A program made the position numbers and the translations under genes. Positions 38,742-48,437 of a DNA stretch of 64,000 nt are shown piece after piece. Source of the stretch: a virus. The notes under the pieces are model-generated. The model was not told the origin of the DNA. It searched no databases and worked only from the letters and a program-made list of their open reading frames with translations. Positions within the stretch are counted from its first letter, which is position 1. Every line of letters begins with the position of its first letter. The stretch spans positions 1-64,000 of IMG/VR virus record IMGVR_UViG_3300037475_000032; one strand, given 5' to 3'.

Positions 38742-41512
38742 TGGCAGAGAGGCTAGTCTACGCCCCGAAGGCATGGGTCTACACTAAGGATGCCAACGAA
38801 AACATCTACGACCTAACGAACTACGTCACGGCCGGTCAAGTGGATCGTCTCGTTAACCAGGTCTCAACGGCCTCGATCACGCTCCGCAACCCCCAGAAGA
38901 TCTTCACCTCACCGGCTACGGGCGTAGCCTTCCATCCCCAGGACCCAATCACCATCTTCCTCCAGCGCAAAGCCGGGAAGCCCGTGCGCGTCTTCACCGG
39001 ATACCTGGATGAAACTCCGTACTACCAGATGTATCCGGGCACGATCACCCTCAAGGCATCCTGCACGCTCAAGAAGCTGCTCTACACGTTCTTTGATCCG
39101 GCTCTCCCGTATGTGACGAGCTTCTTGGAGCAGTACGGCTGGATCAACAAGGGTGACGGCACAATCGTCTCCTCACAGGCGTACTCAACGGGCCAGGACG
39201 GCAATCCAACGTCACAGGGACTCGTCCCCTTCTCCGCCGATGGCAAGACCGCAAACCTCAACGATGGCTCGATGGGGAAGCTGCTTTGGGCGGTCCTCTA
39301 CCACATCGCCGATTGGCACACAGAGAAGATCTACGTCGAGGCGATCCCGGAAGGCGTCCCGAAGCTGATGGCCTCCCTCATGAAGGACTTTGACAAGGGT
39401 CAGGAAGTGACTCAGAAGGAGTTTGAATACTTCATGAAGAAGATCATCGGCGTCTCGTCACAGGGCTCCGGTGGCTCGAACGAAGGAGGGACTGCCACGC
39501 CATCAGGTCCGGTTGCCGGGCTTGACAAAATCGTACCGCTCGTGGAGAGCACTGCCAAGAAGTACAACATCCCTACTGAAATGGTGTTGGCGACCATGTA
39601 CGTGGAGACCAACATGTCGGACAAAGACGATCCGGGCAACCCTCACTTCGGATGGTTCCAGGTCCAGACGGCCGCTCCGCCCTACGCCTACGGCCCATGG
39701 TCACACACGACTCCGACTGTTGAACAAGCCCATGACTTGGGTCTTGCCTGTGATGCCTTCTGTCAGGCCGCTGCCGGATGGGCCAATGCCGAACCGTCAC
39801 TCCGCACCGCTCCCTACTTGCAGTGGGCCATGAAGGTGCAGGGAGTGAACGAAGGCAACAACCCACGCTACCCAGAAACGTGGAGTGGCTACATCGCCAC
39901 GGCCAAGAAAAACATCTCTGAATTCGGAGGTGAAGGCAATCTTGCTCTCAATCCCGGCACTACCAATCTGGGAATCACGGAAGAACAACGTGGCTCGACA
40001 GACAAGAGTGGCAAGGGTGAATCTGGTGAAGGACTCACTCACTACCAGGCCATCATCGCCAAGTGCAACGAAATCGATGAAAAGCACTACACGTACGTTT
40101 ATGGCGGAGGACATAATCCTCAGTACGCGCCTACGGGTGGAGGATACGACTGCTCGGGCTCGGTCAGTGCAGTTCTCCACGGCGCAGGCTACGAACTTGG
40201 AGGACCGCAGGTCGCTTCGTTCTACGAGACGTGGGGAGAACCAGGACCGGACCCAAAGGGACAGGTCACGATCTTCGCCGCCAAGGACGGCTCCCACGTC
40301 TTCATGAAGGTCGGGGGGCGCTACTGGGGAACCTCGGATGGTCATAACGGAAACCCGAACCAGCCGGGAGGACAGGGACCCGGATGGCTACCGGAAGCCG
40401 CAGGAGAAGGCTATCTAGCTGGCTTCACTCAGATTCATCCTCCGGGACTTGAAAAGCCCGCGAACGTCAAGATCACGGGGAACACTAGCGTTCCTGGAGA
40501 AGGAGGCGCAGAAGGCGGAGGAGAAACGGGCTCCAGCACCCAGAACATGATGAGTGAGGCATCCGCTACTGCCTTCACGAACGAAATCTCCTTCCCCAGT
40601 GTCGAGGAACAGGTTGTGGCCGTCGCTCTCACGGGCCAGAAGTCACTCATGAACGACAAGAGCGTCATGCCGTTTGTTCAGCAGCTAGCGCAGGCATCCA
40701 TGCGTAACTTCATGTCCCTTCCTAACGGTGACTTCTTCGCCTTCTACCCGGACTACTTCGGCGAGATGGGCCACCGCAAGCCCTACTGGCTAATCGATGA
40801 CATCGAGGTGCTTGGCGGAGGCATCAACCTCACGGACGACAACCTCGCTACTCACGTCTTCGCCGTAGGTGACAACACATGGCCGGTCAACAACGAACTG
40901 CTCAACATGCTTTTCAGCGCCGGTACGATCAGCGTCTTCAACGCTTTCGAGTCAGCAGGCGTGCTCGACCGCACGGCTGAAAACGTCGCCAACAACAAGA
41001 ACAACCCCGGCTTCTCCAGCGTCATGGACAAGGGAGAGGCGGTCAAGTTCTTGCAGCGCTACGGGGCACGTCCACTCGTGCTCGACTTCCCGATGGTGCG
41101 CTCTCCGATGTTCGAGATGTTGATGGCCTATCAGCAGTTCATGATGGCTTGGTCCCGTCAGTTCATCACCCCATTCACCTTCACCTTCATGCCAGAGATC
41201 TTCCCAGGCGGCAAGGTTGGCTTCCCGGATCACGGCTTGCAGATGTACGTGGAATCCGTCCAGCACTCCTGGGACCTTGAAAGCGGCTTCACCACGACCG
41301 CTCAGTTGTCGGCCCCATCGTTGCTCGAAGGTGTCACGTCCGTCATCAACCCGAACCTACCGCCCAACATGGTGAGCGCCCTTGTGGAGCCGCTACGTGG
41401 TGAAACGGCCTCGACCAACGAAAAGGGCCAGCAGATCAAGAAGCCAATCGCCAAGTCCAAGGCTGGTCTCTCCAAGACTGCCTCCAACCCCGGCACGACC
41501 TTCAACGGATAA
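38741..41512 (+). CDS. Baseplate hub protein with two muralytic domains (923 aa)
   Basis: ATG at 38741 shares the previous stop (the frame to 38552 is a shadow). The N-terminal about 250 residues resemble hub-type beta domains. Residues about 262-380 form a lytic transglycosylase-like domain (ESTAKKYNIPTEMVLATMYVET with Glu, HFGWFQVQT). Residues about 435-560 form an NlpC/P60- or CHAP-like peptidase with YVYGGGHNPQYAPTGGGYDC, Cys as nucleophile, and HVFMKVGG providing His. The C-terminal 300 residues are again hub-like. It would cut both glycan and peptide parts of the wall during entry. Confidence 0.8.
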   Translation: MAERLVYAPKAWVYTKDANENIYDLTNYVTAGQVDRLVNQVSTASITLRNPQKIFTSPATGVAFHPQDPITIFLQRKAGKPVRVFTGYLDETPYYQMYPGTITLKASCTLKKLLYTFFDPALPYVTSFLEQYGWINKGDGTIVSSQAYSTGQDGNPTSQGLVPFSADGKTANLNDGSMGKLLWAVLYHIADWHTEKIYVEAIPEGVPKLMASLMKDFDKGQEVTQKEFEYFMKKIIGVSSQGSGGSNEGGTATPSGPVAGLDKIVPLVESTAKKYNIPTEMVLATMYVETNMSDKDDPGNPHFGWFQVQTAAPPYAYGPWSHTTPTVEQAHDLGLACDAFCQAAAGWANAEPSLRTAPYLQWAMKVQGVNEGNNPRYPETWSGYIATAKKNISEFGGEGNLALNPGTTNLGITEEQRGSTDKSGKGESGEGLTHYQAIIAKCNEIDEKHYTYVYGGGHNPQYAPTGGGYDCSGSVSAVLHGAGYELGGPQVASFYETWGEPGPDPKGQVTIFAAKDGSHVFMKVGGRYWGTSDGHNGNPNQPGGQGPGWLPEAAGEGYLAGFTQIHPPGLEKPANVKITGNTSVPGEGGAEGGGETGSSTQNMMSEASATAFTNEISFPSVEEQVVAVALTGQKSLMNDKSVMPFVQQLAQASMRNFMSLPNGDFFAFYPDYFGEMGHRKPYWLIDDIEVLGGGINLTDDNLATHVFAVGDNTWPVNNELLNMLFSAGTISVFNAFESAGVLDRTAENVANNKNNPGFSSVMDKGEAVKFLQRYGARPLVLDFPMVRSPMFEMLMAYQQFMMAWSRQFITPFTFTFMPEIFPGGKVGFPDHGLQMYVESVQHSWDLESGFTTTAQLSAPSLLEGVTSVINPNLPPNMVSALVEPLRGETASTNEKGQQIKKPIAKSKAGLSKTASNPGTTFNG

Positions 41513-41515
41513 CTC

Positions 41516-42430
41516 ATGGGATTCGATCTAAACGAAGTCGAAAAGTACGGATGCAAGATCATCACGGTCGAACCGGCTCAGCGCCGAGTCGAGGGTGTCA
41601 TCAAGTCGGGTGCCGTTGTGCAGGTAGCCGTCTACACAGTCGATCCGTTCTTCCGCTGGCCCAAGGTCGGGGAGAACTGGATGATCCGTCGAGAGAACGG
41701 CACATGGTTTCTTGACAGCAAGTGGCAGAACCAGGAAGGTGAATCGGAAGCCAACCCGACGATCATCAACAACCTCAACGAAGGCGACGCTCTCATTGAC
41801 ACTCCCACAGGGAATGTCTACCTCACGTCGGGCAATCTCTTGGCTTCTGAGCCTTGGACTACGACCAAGATCGAAGAAATGATCTCGGCTGCGAAACCGC
41901 AGCTTGTATCCGTCCTTCCCACACCTAAAGATGGTCTTGAGGTTTACTTCCAGAACTCCATCATGGCGACTGCGGGCGTCATCTGGCATTTGCGCTACAG
42001 AGAAGCCTCTGCGCGTGCTCACAAGTGGGAGTATCTTGGCGGAGCTAACCTCAACTTCGGTCAGTCGGGGATCGTCCACAACACGGTTTCTGGAGAATGG
42101 AAGCGTCCGGGCTCTGGCGAAATCACTCCGCCTCTTGCAGGAGAATATGAAGTCATTCAAGAGGGTTGGTTCCTTGGTAACACGGCCGGAGGGACGAACT
42201 TTGCCATGACTATGGCAAAGGTATCGGCGCTCAATACCCCGTTGACCAGCGTTGTACTAGAGGTGACTGATACCGCTGGTGGTGGATCGCAGTATAACAC
42301 GCTCACTCAGCACGCTTACGCCACATTGCCCGCAGAACCCGTTACGGGAATCACGACCCTTTCGGCAACCACATACGAATACACGGTCGAGTCTCTACAG
42401 AACTTCCTCATACCGCGATGCGTGGGGTAA
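41516..42430 (+). CDS. Baseplate spike-type protein (304 aa)
   Basis: The first about 75 residues look like a small OB-type fold (GCKIITVEPAQRRVEGVIKSG, RWPKVGENWMIRRENGTWFL), as in central spike or gp5-like proteins. The rest is a beta-rich region with a fibre-like C-terminus. It starts 3 nt after the hub stop and precedes the gp25-like gene, the place of the spike in many myoviruses. Spike identity is inference. Confidence 0.6.
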   Translation: MGFDLNEVEKYGCKIITVEPAQRRVEGVIKSGAVVQVAVYTVDPFFRWPKVGENWMIRRENGTWFLDSKWQNQEGESEANPTIINNLNEGDALIDTPTGNVYLTSGNLLASEPWTTTKIEEMISAAKPQLVSVLPTPKDGLEVYFQNSIMATAGVIWHLRYREASARAHKWEYLGGANLNFGQSGIVHNTVSGEWKRPGSGEITPPLAGEYEVIQEGWFLGNTAGGTNFAMTMAKVSALNTPLTSVVLEVTDTAGGGSQYNTLTQHAYATLPAEPVTGITTLSATTYEYTVESLQNFLIPRCVG

Positions 42431-42436
42431 TAGGTG
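42427..42436 (+). promoter_or_regulatory. Start-associated element GTAATAGGTG
   Basis: Abuts ATG 42437 and overlaps the previous stop TAA (42428-42430), leaving only 6 nt between the two genes. Confidence 0.5.
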
Positions 42437-42916
42437 ATGAGCTTTAGCCTTTTGATCGAACACGGGGACTTGCCGCTCAACGGCACCTCTTTGGCAACCG
42501 TCGAAGGAGCGCACAAGCTCACCCAAGACCTGATGTGCGGGATCATGACCCCGATGGGGACTGACGAAGCCCATCCCGACTTCGGATCGCTCCTAGAAGG
42601 TGGCTTCACGGACGATGGACGCTACGTGGAGGGAGTCATCGGAAGTGAGGACTGGAACCGTGTGGCCCTCGTGGTGCAGTCTGAAATCCAGCGCATCTGC
42701 AATGAATACCAGCTACAGCAGATCTCTCGCAACCGCAATGACGCCGCAGTCTACGGAAAGACGACCCTGACGCCCTCCGAGATGCTTGTCGCCGTGGATG
42801 GGATTCAGCTACAGCAGGCGGAAGACAATCTACTCGTGACAGTGACCCTCAAGACCGGGAATGGACCGATCCAGGTTAACGTTCCAGTCGCAAGCGGGAC
42901 CGTAATCGGTACTTAG
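42437..42916 (+). CDS. Baseplate wedge protein, gp25/lysozyme-like
   Basis: 159 residues from ATG 42437 (GTG 42434 also in frame). LTQDLMCGIMTPMGTDEAHPDFGSLL matches the gp25-like core, with DFGS and the following helix-strand-helix order. It is a structural wedge component of contractile baseplates. Directly upstream of the J-like gene, the standard order. Confidence 0.85.
   Translation: MSFSLLIEHGDLPLNGTSLATVEGAHKLTQDLMCGIMTPMGTDEAHPDFGSLLEGGFTDDGRYVEGVIGSEDWNRVALVVQSEIQRICNEYQLQQISRNRNDAAVYGKTTLTPSEMLVAVDGIQLQQAEDNLLVTVTLKTGNGPIQVNVPVASGTVIGT
42902..42911 (+). promoter_or_regulatory. Element GTAATCGGTA at the 3' end of the gp25-like gene
   Basis: Encodes the last residues of the gp25-like protein; ATG 42918 follows after 6 nt. 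Could be a coincidental match. Confidence 0.25.
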
Positions 42917-42917
42917 T

Positions 42918-45554
42918 ATGGCTACGACGACCCAATCAGAATTCGCACAGCAGTTGATCGCGCAGCTTAGGCTCCTCAACCCCTCCGTATCGGCCCTTGT
43001 AGGGACTCCTGAGCGCTTGATCCTAGATACTGTGGCCCAGGCCCTATCTGACTCTCAGATCGACCTCATAGGGCTCCAGAACGCCCTCAACATCGATACC
43101 AAGTTTGGGTCCAATCTCGACGCCTTCTTGGCGATGTTCGGATTTGCCCGTCAGACGAGTGCCAAGGCTAGCGGATTCGTCGTGTTCAGCCGCTCTAGCG
43201 TCGCCAACGTCAACATCACCATCCCACAGGGAACGCTCCTCCAGTGCAACGTCGTGACGCCCGAAGGAGTGAATGTACAGTTCACCACCACTTCGGCCGC
43301 CATCCTTGCAGCCGGGACGCTCCAGACGAGCCCCGTTCCCATCGAAGCCGTCAACCCCGGATCGAACGGCAACGTAGCTGCCAACACCATCACGATCATG
43401 ACGGGTAAACCGACCCTTGGGATCACGGCCGTCACCAACCCAGCAGCTACGAGCGGCGGCCAGGATCAGGAGGACGACAACAGCCTCAAGGTCAGGTTCA
43501 AGAACACCGTCTTCCGCAACCTCGCTGGTACGGAAGATCAGTTCCTTGCTCTCGCTGTCTCTACCGCGTTTTCTCAGAAGGCAAACGTCGTTGGCCCGAT
43601 CTCCCAGTACCAGGAGTACGTGCAGGTGCCAGCTACACAGGACTCGGAAGCCTACGCCTACGGTGGAGGCACTTCCTACTCCGGCACGCCGCCGTTTATC
43701 ATAACGACGGGCTCCACTACAGCCTCATCCACGACCCTTACTCTCCCGACAACGGCCGGAATCACGGCCACGATGCCGGTCATCATCTTTGGTGAAGGCG
43801 ACAACCCCGAAGAAGTCTTCTCCGGCACGGTCAACTCAGTGCTCACGGGCACGACCCTCAAACTGTCCGCCAACTGCTCCAAAACCCTCAACAACGTCGT
43901 TGTCTTCATCGGCACCCAGAACACGGCTGCCTACGTGGGCCAATGGACGACTGCGCTTTCGACCATCCCGTACGCAAAGAGCATTTGGAGCGCCAATCCG
44001 GTCTTCGTCTCCAATGGTCAGTTCGGTGTCGAAAACTACTTCTATCGCCAGGAAGTGGATTACAAGTTCAACTCCCCGGCTGCCTTCCAAGGAGACACGC
44101 TACGCGCGTACGTGGACGGCACAGGACTCAACCCGAAGACCAATGCTCTCGGGATGACGCAGCCGAACGTCACCCTCACCAACGTCTACACGGGCTCCAA
44201 CAACGCCGTCCAGGCTATTGCTCCAAGCCAAGTCGTCCTGTTGGAGTACGCCTACACGAGCACGTCATCGCGTAACGAACCGGCTCACAACGTCAACAAC
44301 GCCGTTGATGTGTACGTGGACGGGGGCAATGAGCAGCCAACGACCACCATCTTCACGGCCCCGACATCATCGGCCGGTGCAGCGTTCGTGGACAACCCCA
44401 CGAGCATGTACTACTACGAGAACTACCGCCGCGATGGTGAACCGACCAAGCGTCCGCTCGAAGGCAACCTTCTCACACCGCTCTACCAAGAGCCTGTCAC
44501 GAGCCTGCCGTCGCAGATCACCATTGGTGAATCGAACTACTACCTCGGGGAGCACTACTGGCTCGTCCACGACATCTCGGGCTACGCCGGAACCATCCGT
44601 GCTCGCAGTGGTATCGAGTGGAGCGCCGCTGTAGGTGGAGATAACACGTCTCTCGGCGTGCCGGTCAATGCGTTCGTCTCCCCACCGGCTTACAAAGGCA
44701 CGTTCTTCAACGCCCTTCCGGCTAACACCGCTGTCGAGGTGGAAAACTACACCTACGATCAGAACATCGCCGAACTCCAGGCCACGCTTGAAGGCGCTCG
44801 CCAGATCACCACGGACGTACTCGCCCACAAGGCGGTCCTTCGCTACTTCAAGCTCGATGTCACGGTTGTCTACAGCCCGTCAAGCTCCGTCTCGATGGTC
44901 AACAACGGTGTCCGCAACGCCGTTCAGACCTACCTCGAATCTCAGTACTTCGGAGCCGTCATCCGCCTCTCGGATCTTCTCCAGGTCATCCACGACGTTC
45001 CGGGTGTCGAAAATGTCCGTTGGTCCAACGACGTGCCCGCTACCTCATCGGCCATCAGGGTCTACGAAACCGACAACAACGGACTCCCGCTCCTACAGGC
45101 CACCATGGATCGTCGCCAGGTCGGTACAGCCTCCGCCAAGGAGATCCAGGGCCTATACGTCGCTGGTCAACCGAAACTAGGCCAGTTCAAGCTCACGTAC
45201 GGGGTCCACTCGCCTATCACTGTCACGATCTCCACCATGACGGCCTCCGCCATCCAGACCGCCATCAATGGCGTGCTTGGTGGAGGCACCGTTGCGGTCA
45301 CAGAGGATACGCGCTCGACCACAGAAGTTGCCTCACCCATTCGCTCGTTCCGCATCGAATGGAACACGAATGGCGCACAGGAACTTCCCCACATCACCAA
45401 CGAAATCAAGGAAGGTGAATACACCTTCGACACCGATTTCTTCTTGAGGGACGACGAGCTACCGACGCTCCCTGAAAACGCACAGACAACAGACACGGTT
45501 GCCGGTCTAATCATCCGACCACGCGCTGAGGGAACATGGCAGCGCGCGAACTAA
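42918..45554 (+). CDS. Baseplate J-like wedge protein
   Basis: 878 residues, longer than most J proteins because of inserts in the central part. N-terminal LIAQLRLLNPSVSALVGTPERLILDTVAQALS and the ring-domain pattern IPQGTLLQCNVVTPEGVNVQ, PGSNGNVAANTITIM and GGQDQEDDNSLKVRFKNTV are typical of baseplate J/gp6 proteins. It forms the ring of wedge dimers around the hub. The C-terminal part contains additional beta domains. Confidence 0.85.
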   Translation: MATTTQSEFAQQLIAQLRLLNPSVSALVGTPERLILDTVAQALSDSQIDLIGLQNALNIDTKFGSNLDAFLAMFGFARQTSAKASGFVVFSRSSVANVNITIPQGTLLQCNVVTPEGVNVQFTTTSAAILAAGTLQTSPVPIEAVNPGSNGNVAANTITIMTGKPTLGITAVTNPAATSGGQDQEDDNSLKVRFKNTVFRNLAGTEDQFLALAVSTAFSQKANVVGPISQYQEYVQVPATQDSEAYAYGGGTSYSGTPPFIITTGSTTASSTTLTLPTTAGITATMPVIIFGEGDNPEEVFSGTVNSVLTGTTLKLSANCSKTLNNVVVFIGTQNTAAYVGQWTTALSTIPYAKSIWSANPVFVSNGQFGVENYFYRQEVDYKFNSPAAFQGDTLRAYVDGTGLNPKTNALGMTQPNVTLTNVYTGSNNAVQAIAPSQVVLLEYAYTSTSSRNEPAHNVNNAVDVYVDGGNEQPTTTIFTAPTSSAGAAFVDNPTSMYYYENYRRDGEPTKRPLEGNLLTPLYQEPVTSLPSQITIGESNYYLGEHYWLVHDISGYAGTIRARSGIEWSAAVGGDNTSLGVPVNAFVSPPAYKGTFFNALPANTAVEVENYTYDQNIAELQATLEGARQITTDVLAHKAVLRYFKLDVTVVYSPSSSVSMVNNGVRNAVQTYLESQYFGAVIRLSDLLQVIHDVPGVENVRWSNDVPATSSAIRVYETDNNGLPLLQATMDRRQVGTASAKEIQGLYVAGQPKLGQFKLTYGVHSPITVTISTMTASAIQTAINGVLGGGTVAVTEDTRSTTEVASPIRSFRIEWNTNGAQELPHITNEIKEGEYTFDTDFFLRDDELPTLPENAQTTDTVAGLIIRPRAEGTWQRAN

Positions 45555-45555
45555 C

Positions 45556-47574
45556 ATGGCATCCGAAGCTAACACCGTAACGCCCCCTGACTTCACCGGG
45601 GTTGTCAATCAGGAATTCTTCCTGGAGCCTCAGGGCGGCCCACAGGACCCGGTTTCCTACCTAGATCGTTTCCCTGAAACCATCTACAACAAGGGCCAGG
45701 ATTCAGTCCTCGTAGCCCTCATGTACACGCTGCTTGGTCCTGCCGGAATCGGATGGCTCAGGCAGAACTACCTCAAGGCACGTCTGGAGGTGGAAGCTAA
45801 CGGGCTCTCCACAGCCAATCTAGACGAACTCTACGCCAACCCTCTCTCATTCGCTCGTACGGCCGCTGAGACCTATGAGAACGACCCGGAAGGGCTTCTC
45901 ACGAACGCCGAATGGGAGAAAGTCAACGAATCTGATGCCGCCTACCGCAACAGGGCCATCGACTACCTCAAGGCTGTCAGGGCCGGAGGAACCCTCCAGG
46001 GAATCACGCTCGCTGCCAAGAGTGGGCTCAACATGCCCGTGGAGGTGGTGGAGAACTACCGCGCCCTCTACGACAACTTCTCCGATTCACCGCTGGGTCT
46101 CGAATGGATGGGTCTGACGCGCTCGACGGAAGAGGTAATCGTCTTGCCGCGTCAGAACCGCCCTCAGAGCGCCGTCCAGACGATCTCGTTCTCCAGCCCA
46201 GCCGTCCAGGGCTTTTTCACCATCGCTCTCCCGATGGGATCGGAAACCAACTCCACGACCGGGGAACTCGCCTACAATATCACCCGTAACCTCGTGCAGC
46301 AGGCGCTCGAAGCGCTTCCGGTCATTGGCAAGAACAACGTCATCGTGACAGGCGGCCCTCTCCCGGATGCAGCTATCGAAGTGTCCTTCACGGGCGAACT
46401 GGCAGACAGAGAAATCCCGGAGTTGCTTGTACGCCCCATTCCTACTGGCCCGAACGCCATGCTCAACGCCGAAGGTGAACTCGTTCACGCCCTTGTGGAA
46501 GTCGATCAGGTCGGAGTCGGAGCGGATGGTGAGATCGCCTCTATCCCGCCGATCAACTGGCATTACGCCACCAAGGCCATCGACAACATCAAGCCCATGA
46601 CGACCATCGTGACGCCCGGTAAAGCTCCTGGTGTCACCCAGCGTCAGGTCGCCAACGGCACCTTCACGGGATCGGCTTTCACCCAGGTCTTGCGCTATGT
46701 CACGGGCTCAACGTCCATCAAGTGGCCGCCTACGAGTGCCACTAACTGGATCGTCGCTGGCAAGGAGAAGGAGGCCCCCGTCTCCCAGTACGGCTCTAAG
46801 AGCAACTACGTCGGCTACCACAACGTAGCCAACATCGTCGCCTACACACAGCACGCACTCGAAGATGCCAACTACGAAACGGCCCAGTGGCCCACCGTGG
46901 AGGCGAAATACAAGGACGAACAGATCGGGACCTTCTCGCACTACCAGCAGGCCCTCTATCCGTTCCTCGCTGCCTTCAAGAACACAGACTTCACCTACGC
47001 TCCGCAGTACGCCTTGGCGAATCCGCCAAGCCCACTTACGGTGCAGTCAGTCGCTACCAACGGCAGTGCGGAATCCGTGCCGCTCATCGAAGGCATCTAC
47101 CCCACCTCCTACGGTAATCTGCCGGGCGTCCCGACCGTCTCGACCAAGGCACCGTTCTGGAGCGCCAACGAACGTACCGAAGGCACGGACTACCTGGAGA
47201 TCGACCTCGGAACCGTGCAGGCGGTCAACTTCATCAGCTTTGAAGCCTCCTCCAAGCCCTACAACATCGAAGTCGCCTACGATCTGCTTGACCTAGCGCC
47301 TGCACGCAAGTTCATCCCTGTCACCCTCATCCCCCAGACCGTAGCTCAGTCCGTCACAGCCCTTGGATACTCGGCCGGGAACATCAACCCGTGGGTCTCC
47401 GTCAACATCAACTTCACTAACTCACTGGGGTCCTTGATCTTCACTCGCTTCATCAGGATTGCTCTAGAGCGTCGTCTAGGGAAGGCTTCTCCCTTCGTGA
47501 CACGCGAAGGAGCCCTACTTCCTTACGGCCTTGAGGTACGAAACCTTCGTGTCGGACGCAACATCCCTAGTTAA
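45556..47574 (+). CDS. Tail/baseplate fibre-anchoring protein (672 aa)
   Basis: Starts 1 nt after the J-like stop. N-terminal 150 residues are helical (TIYNKGQDSVLVALMYTLL, AAYRNRAIDYLKAVRAGGT), as in gpI/gp7-type proteins that follow J and carry fibres. The C-terminal 450 residues are beta-rich, ending with a discoidin-like segment (FWSANERTEGTDYLEIDLGTVQ, a pattern of galactose-binding folds). Likely anchors receptor-binding fibres. Confidence 0.7.
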   Translation: MASEANTVTPPDFTGVVNQEFFLEPQGGPQDPVSYLDRFPETIYNKGQDSVLVALMYTLLGPAGIGWLRQNYLKARLEVEANGLSTANLDELYANPLSFARTAAETYENDPEGLLTNAEWEKVNESDAAYRNRAIDYLKAVRAGGTLQGITLAAKSGLNMPVEVVENYRALYDNFSDSPLGLEWMGLTRSTEEVIVLPRQNRPQSAVQTISFSSPAVQGFFTIALPMGSETNSTTGELAYNITRNLVQQALEALPVIGKNNVIVTGGPLPDAAIEVSFTGELADREIPELLVRPIPTGPNAMLNAEGELVHALVEVDQVGVGADGEIASIPPINWHYATKAIDNIKPMTTIVTPGKAPGVTQRQVANGTFTGSAFTQVLRYVTGSTSIKWPPTSATNWIVAGKEKEAPVSQYGSKSNYVGYHNVANIVAYTQHALEDANYETAQWPTVEAKYKDEQIGTFSHYQQALYPFLAAFKNTDFTYAPQYALANPPSPLTVQSVATNGSAESVPLIEGIYPTSYGNLPGVPTVSTKAPFWSANERTEGTDYLEIDLGTVQAVNFISFEASSKPYNIEVAYDLLDLAPARKFIPVTLIPQTVAQSVTALGYSAGNINPWVSVNINFTNSLGSLIFTRFIRIALERRLGKASPFVTREGALLPYGLEVRNLRVGRNIPS

Positions 47575-47584
47575 GTTCTGCGGC

Positions 47585-47594
47585 CTAATAAGTG
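47585..47594 (+). promoter_or_regulatory. Start-associated element CTAATAAGTG
   Basis: Abuts ATG 47595, 10 nt after the previous stop; full match to STAATARGTG. Confidence 0.6.
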
Positions 47595-48434
47595 ATGCCC
47601 CTATCGATCTGCCAGAACTACAGCGGAGTCGTGATCGACCAGAATCACGCCCCTGCCTCTAGCACCGATTACCTCACCATCGGAAGCGCTTGGTGGTATC
47701 AGTCGTTCCGTCTGCCCGCCAACTACCGCTACGGCACCGAACCGGACGAATACCGCTACCCCGAACTCTCAGGCTTCCAGTTGTTCTGCGGGATCGATGA
47801 AGGCTTCGCATCCAGCGTCGAACTCAACTACACCTTCGACTACTACATCTTTGGCTCGGGTTGGAGCAACCTCGAAAAGGGCACGATCCAGGGCGCTCAT
47901 GCCTCCGGCCCGCAGGTCTGGATGGATGTCTTCTTCACCAACCCCGTCGAAATCACGAACACGATTGCCGGATCGCTCATTCGCTTCGGCTTCCAGTGCC
48001 CCAACCCCTCCGGTAAGGCAGTCGAGCGTGTCTGGTACTCCCAGCCAAACCCTCTCCCCACAGGTCAGGCGGCCCTTAGTCAGGACAGCTTCACTGAGCT
48101 TGAATCACCCCAGCACAACCACTACTCCTTCTGCTTCCGCACCCTTGGCCTCAGCGCCGACAGCGGGACGGACTTCCTCGGCAATCCCTACCGTTCCGTG
48201 GTCGTCCAGTCCACGGCCAACAACACCTCCACCACCAACGGGGTTAACTCCGGGTACTGGCTCTCCAGCCCTCAGCCGTCGCAGTTCGCCGTCGTCAGCA
48301 ACTACTTCGACGTGCGCCCTATTCCAGAGACCACCTACGGGCTCGTGAACGAGATCTTGAACCCCAGCTTCGAGTACGACAAGTTGGATACGAAGACGCC
48401 GTTCGGTTGGCACACGTTCGAAGGGGGGGTATAG
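47595..48434 (+). CDS. Tail fibre-region beta-rich protein (279 aa)
   Basis: ATG 47595 (a GTG 3 nt earlier is in frame). Asn/Ser/Thr- and Tyr-rich with many beta strands (NYRYGTEPDEYRYPEL, YYIFGSGWSNLEKGT). It ends in a conserved-looking helix-like segment (PSFEYDKLDTKTPFGWHTF) that is typical of tail fibre starts. Part of the four-gene adhesin run 45556-53766. No direct family. Confidence 0.6.
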   Translation: MPLSICQNYSGVVIDQNHAPASSTDYLTIGSAWWYQSFRLPANYRYGTEPDEYRYPELSGFQLFCGIDEGFASSVELNYTFDYYIFGSGWSNLEKGTIQGAHASGPQVWMDVFFTNPVEITNTIAGSLIRFGFQCPNPSGKAVERVWYSQPNPLPTGQAALSQDSFTELESPQHNHYSFCFRTLGLSADSGTDFLGNPYRSVVVQSTANNTSTTNGVNSGYWLSSPQPSQFAVVSNYFDVRPIPETTYGLVNEILNPSFEYDKLDTKTPFGWHTFEGGV

Positions 48435-48437
48435 GTC

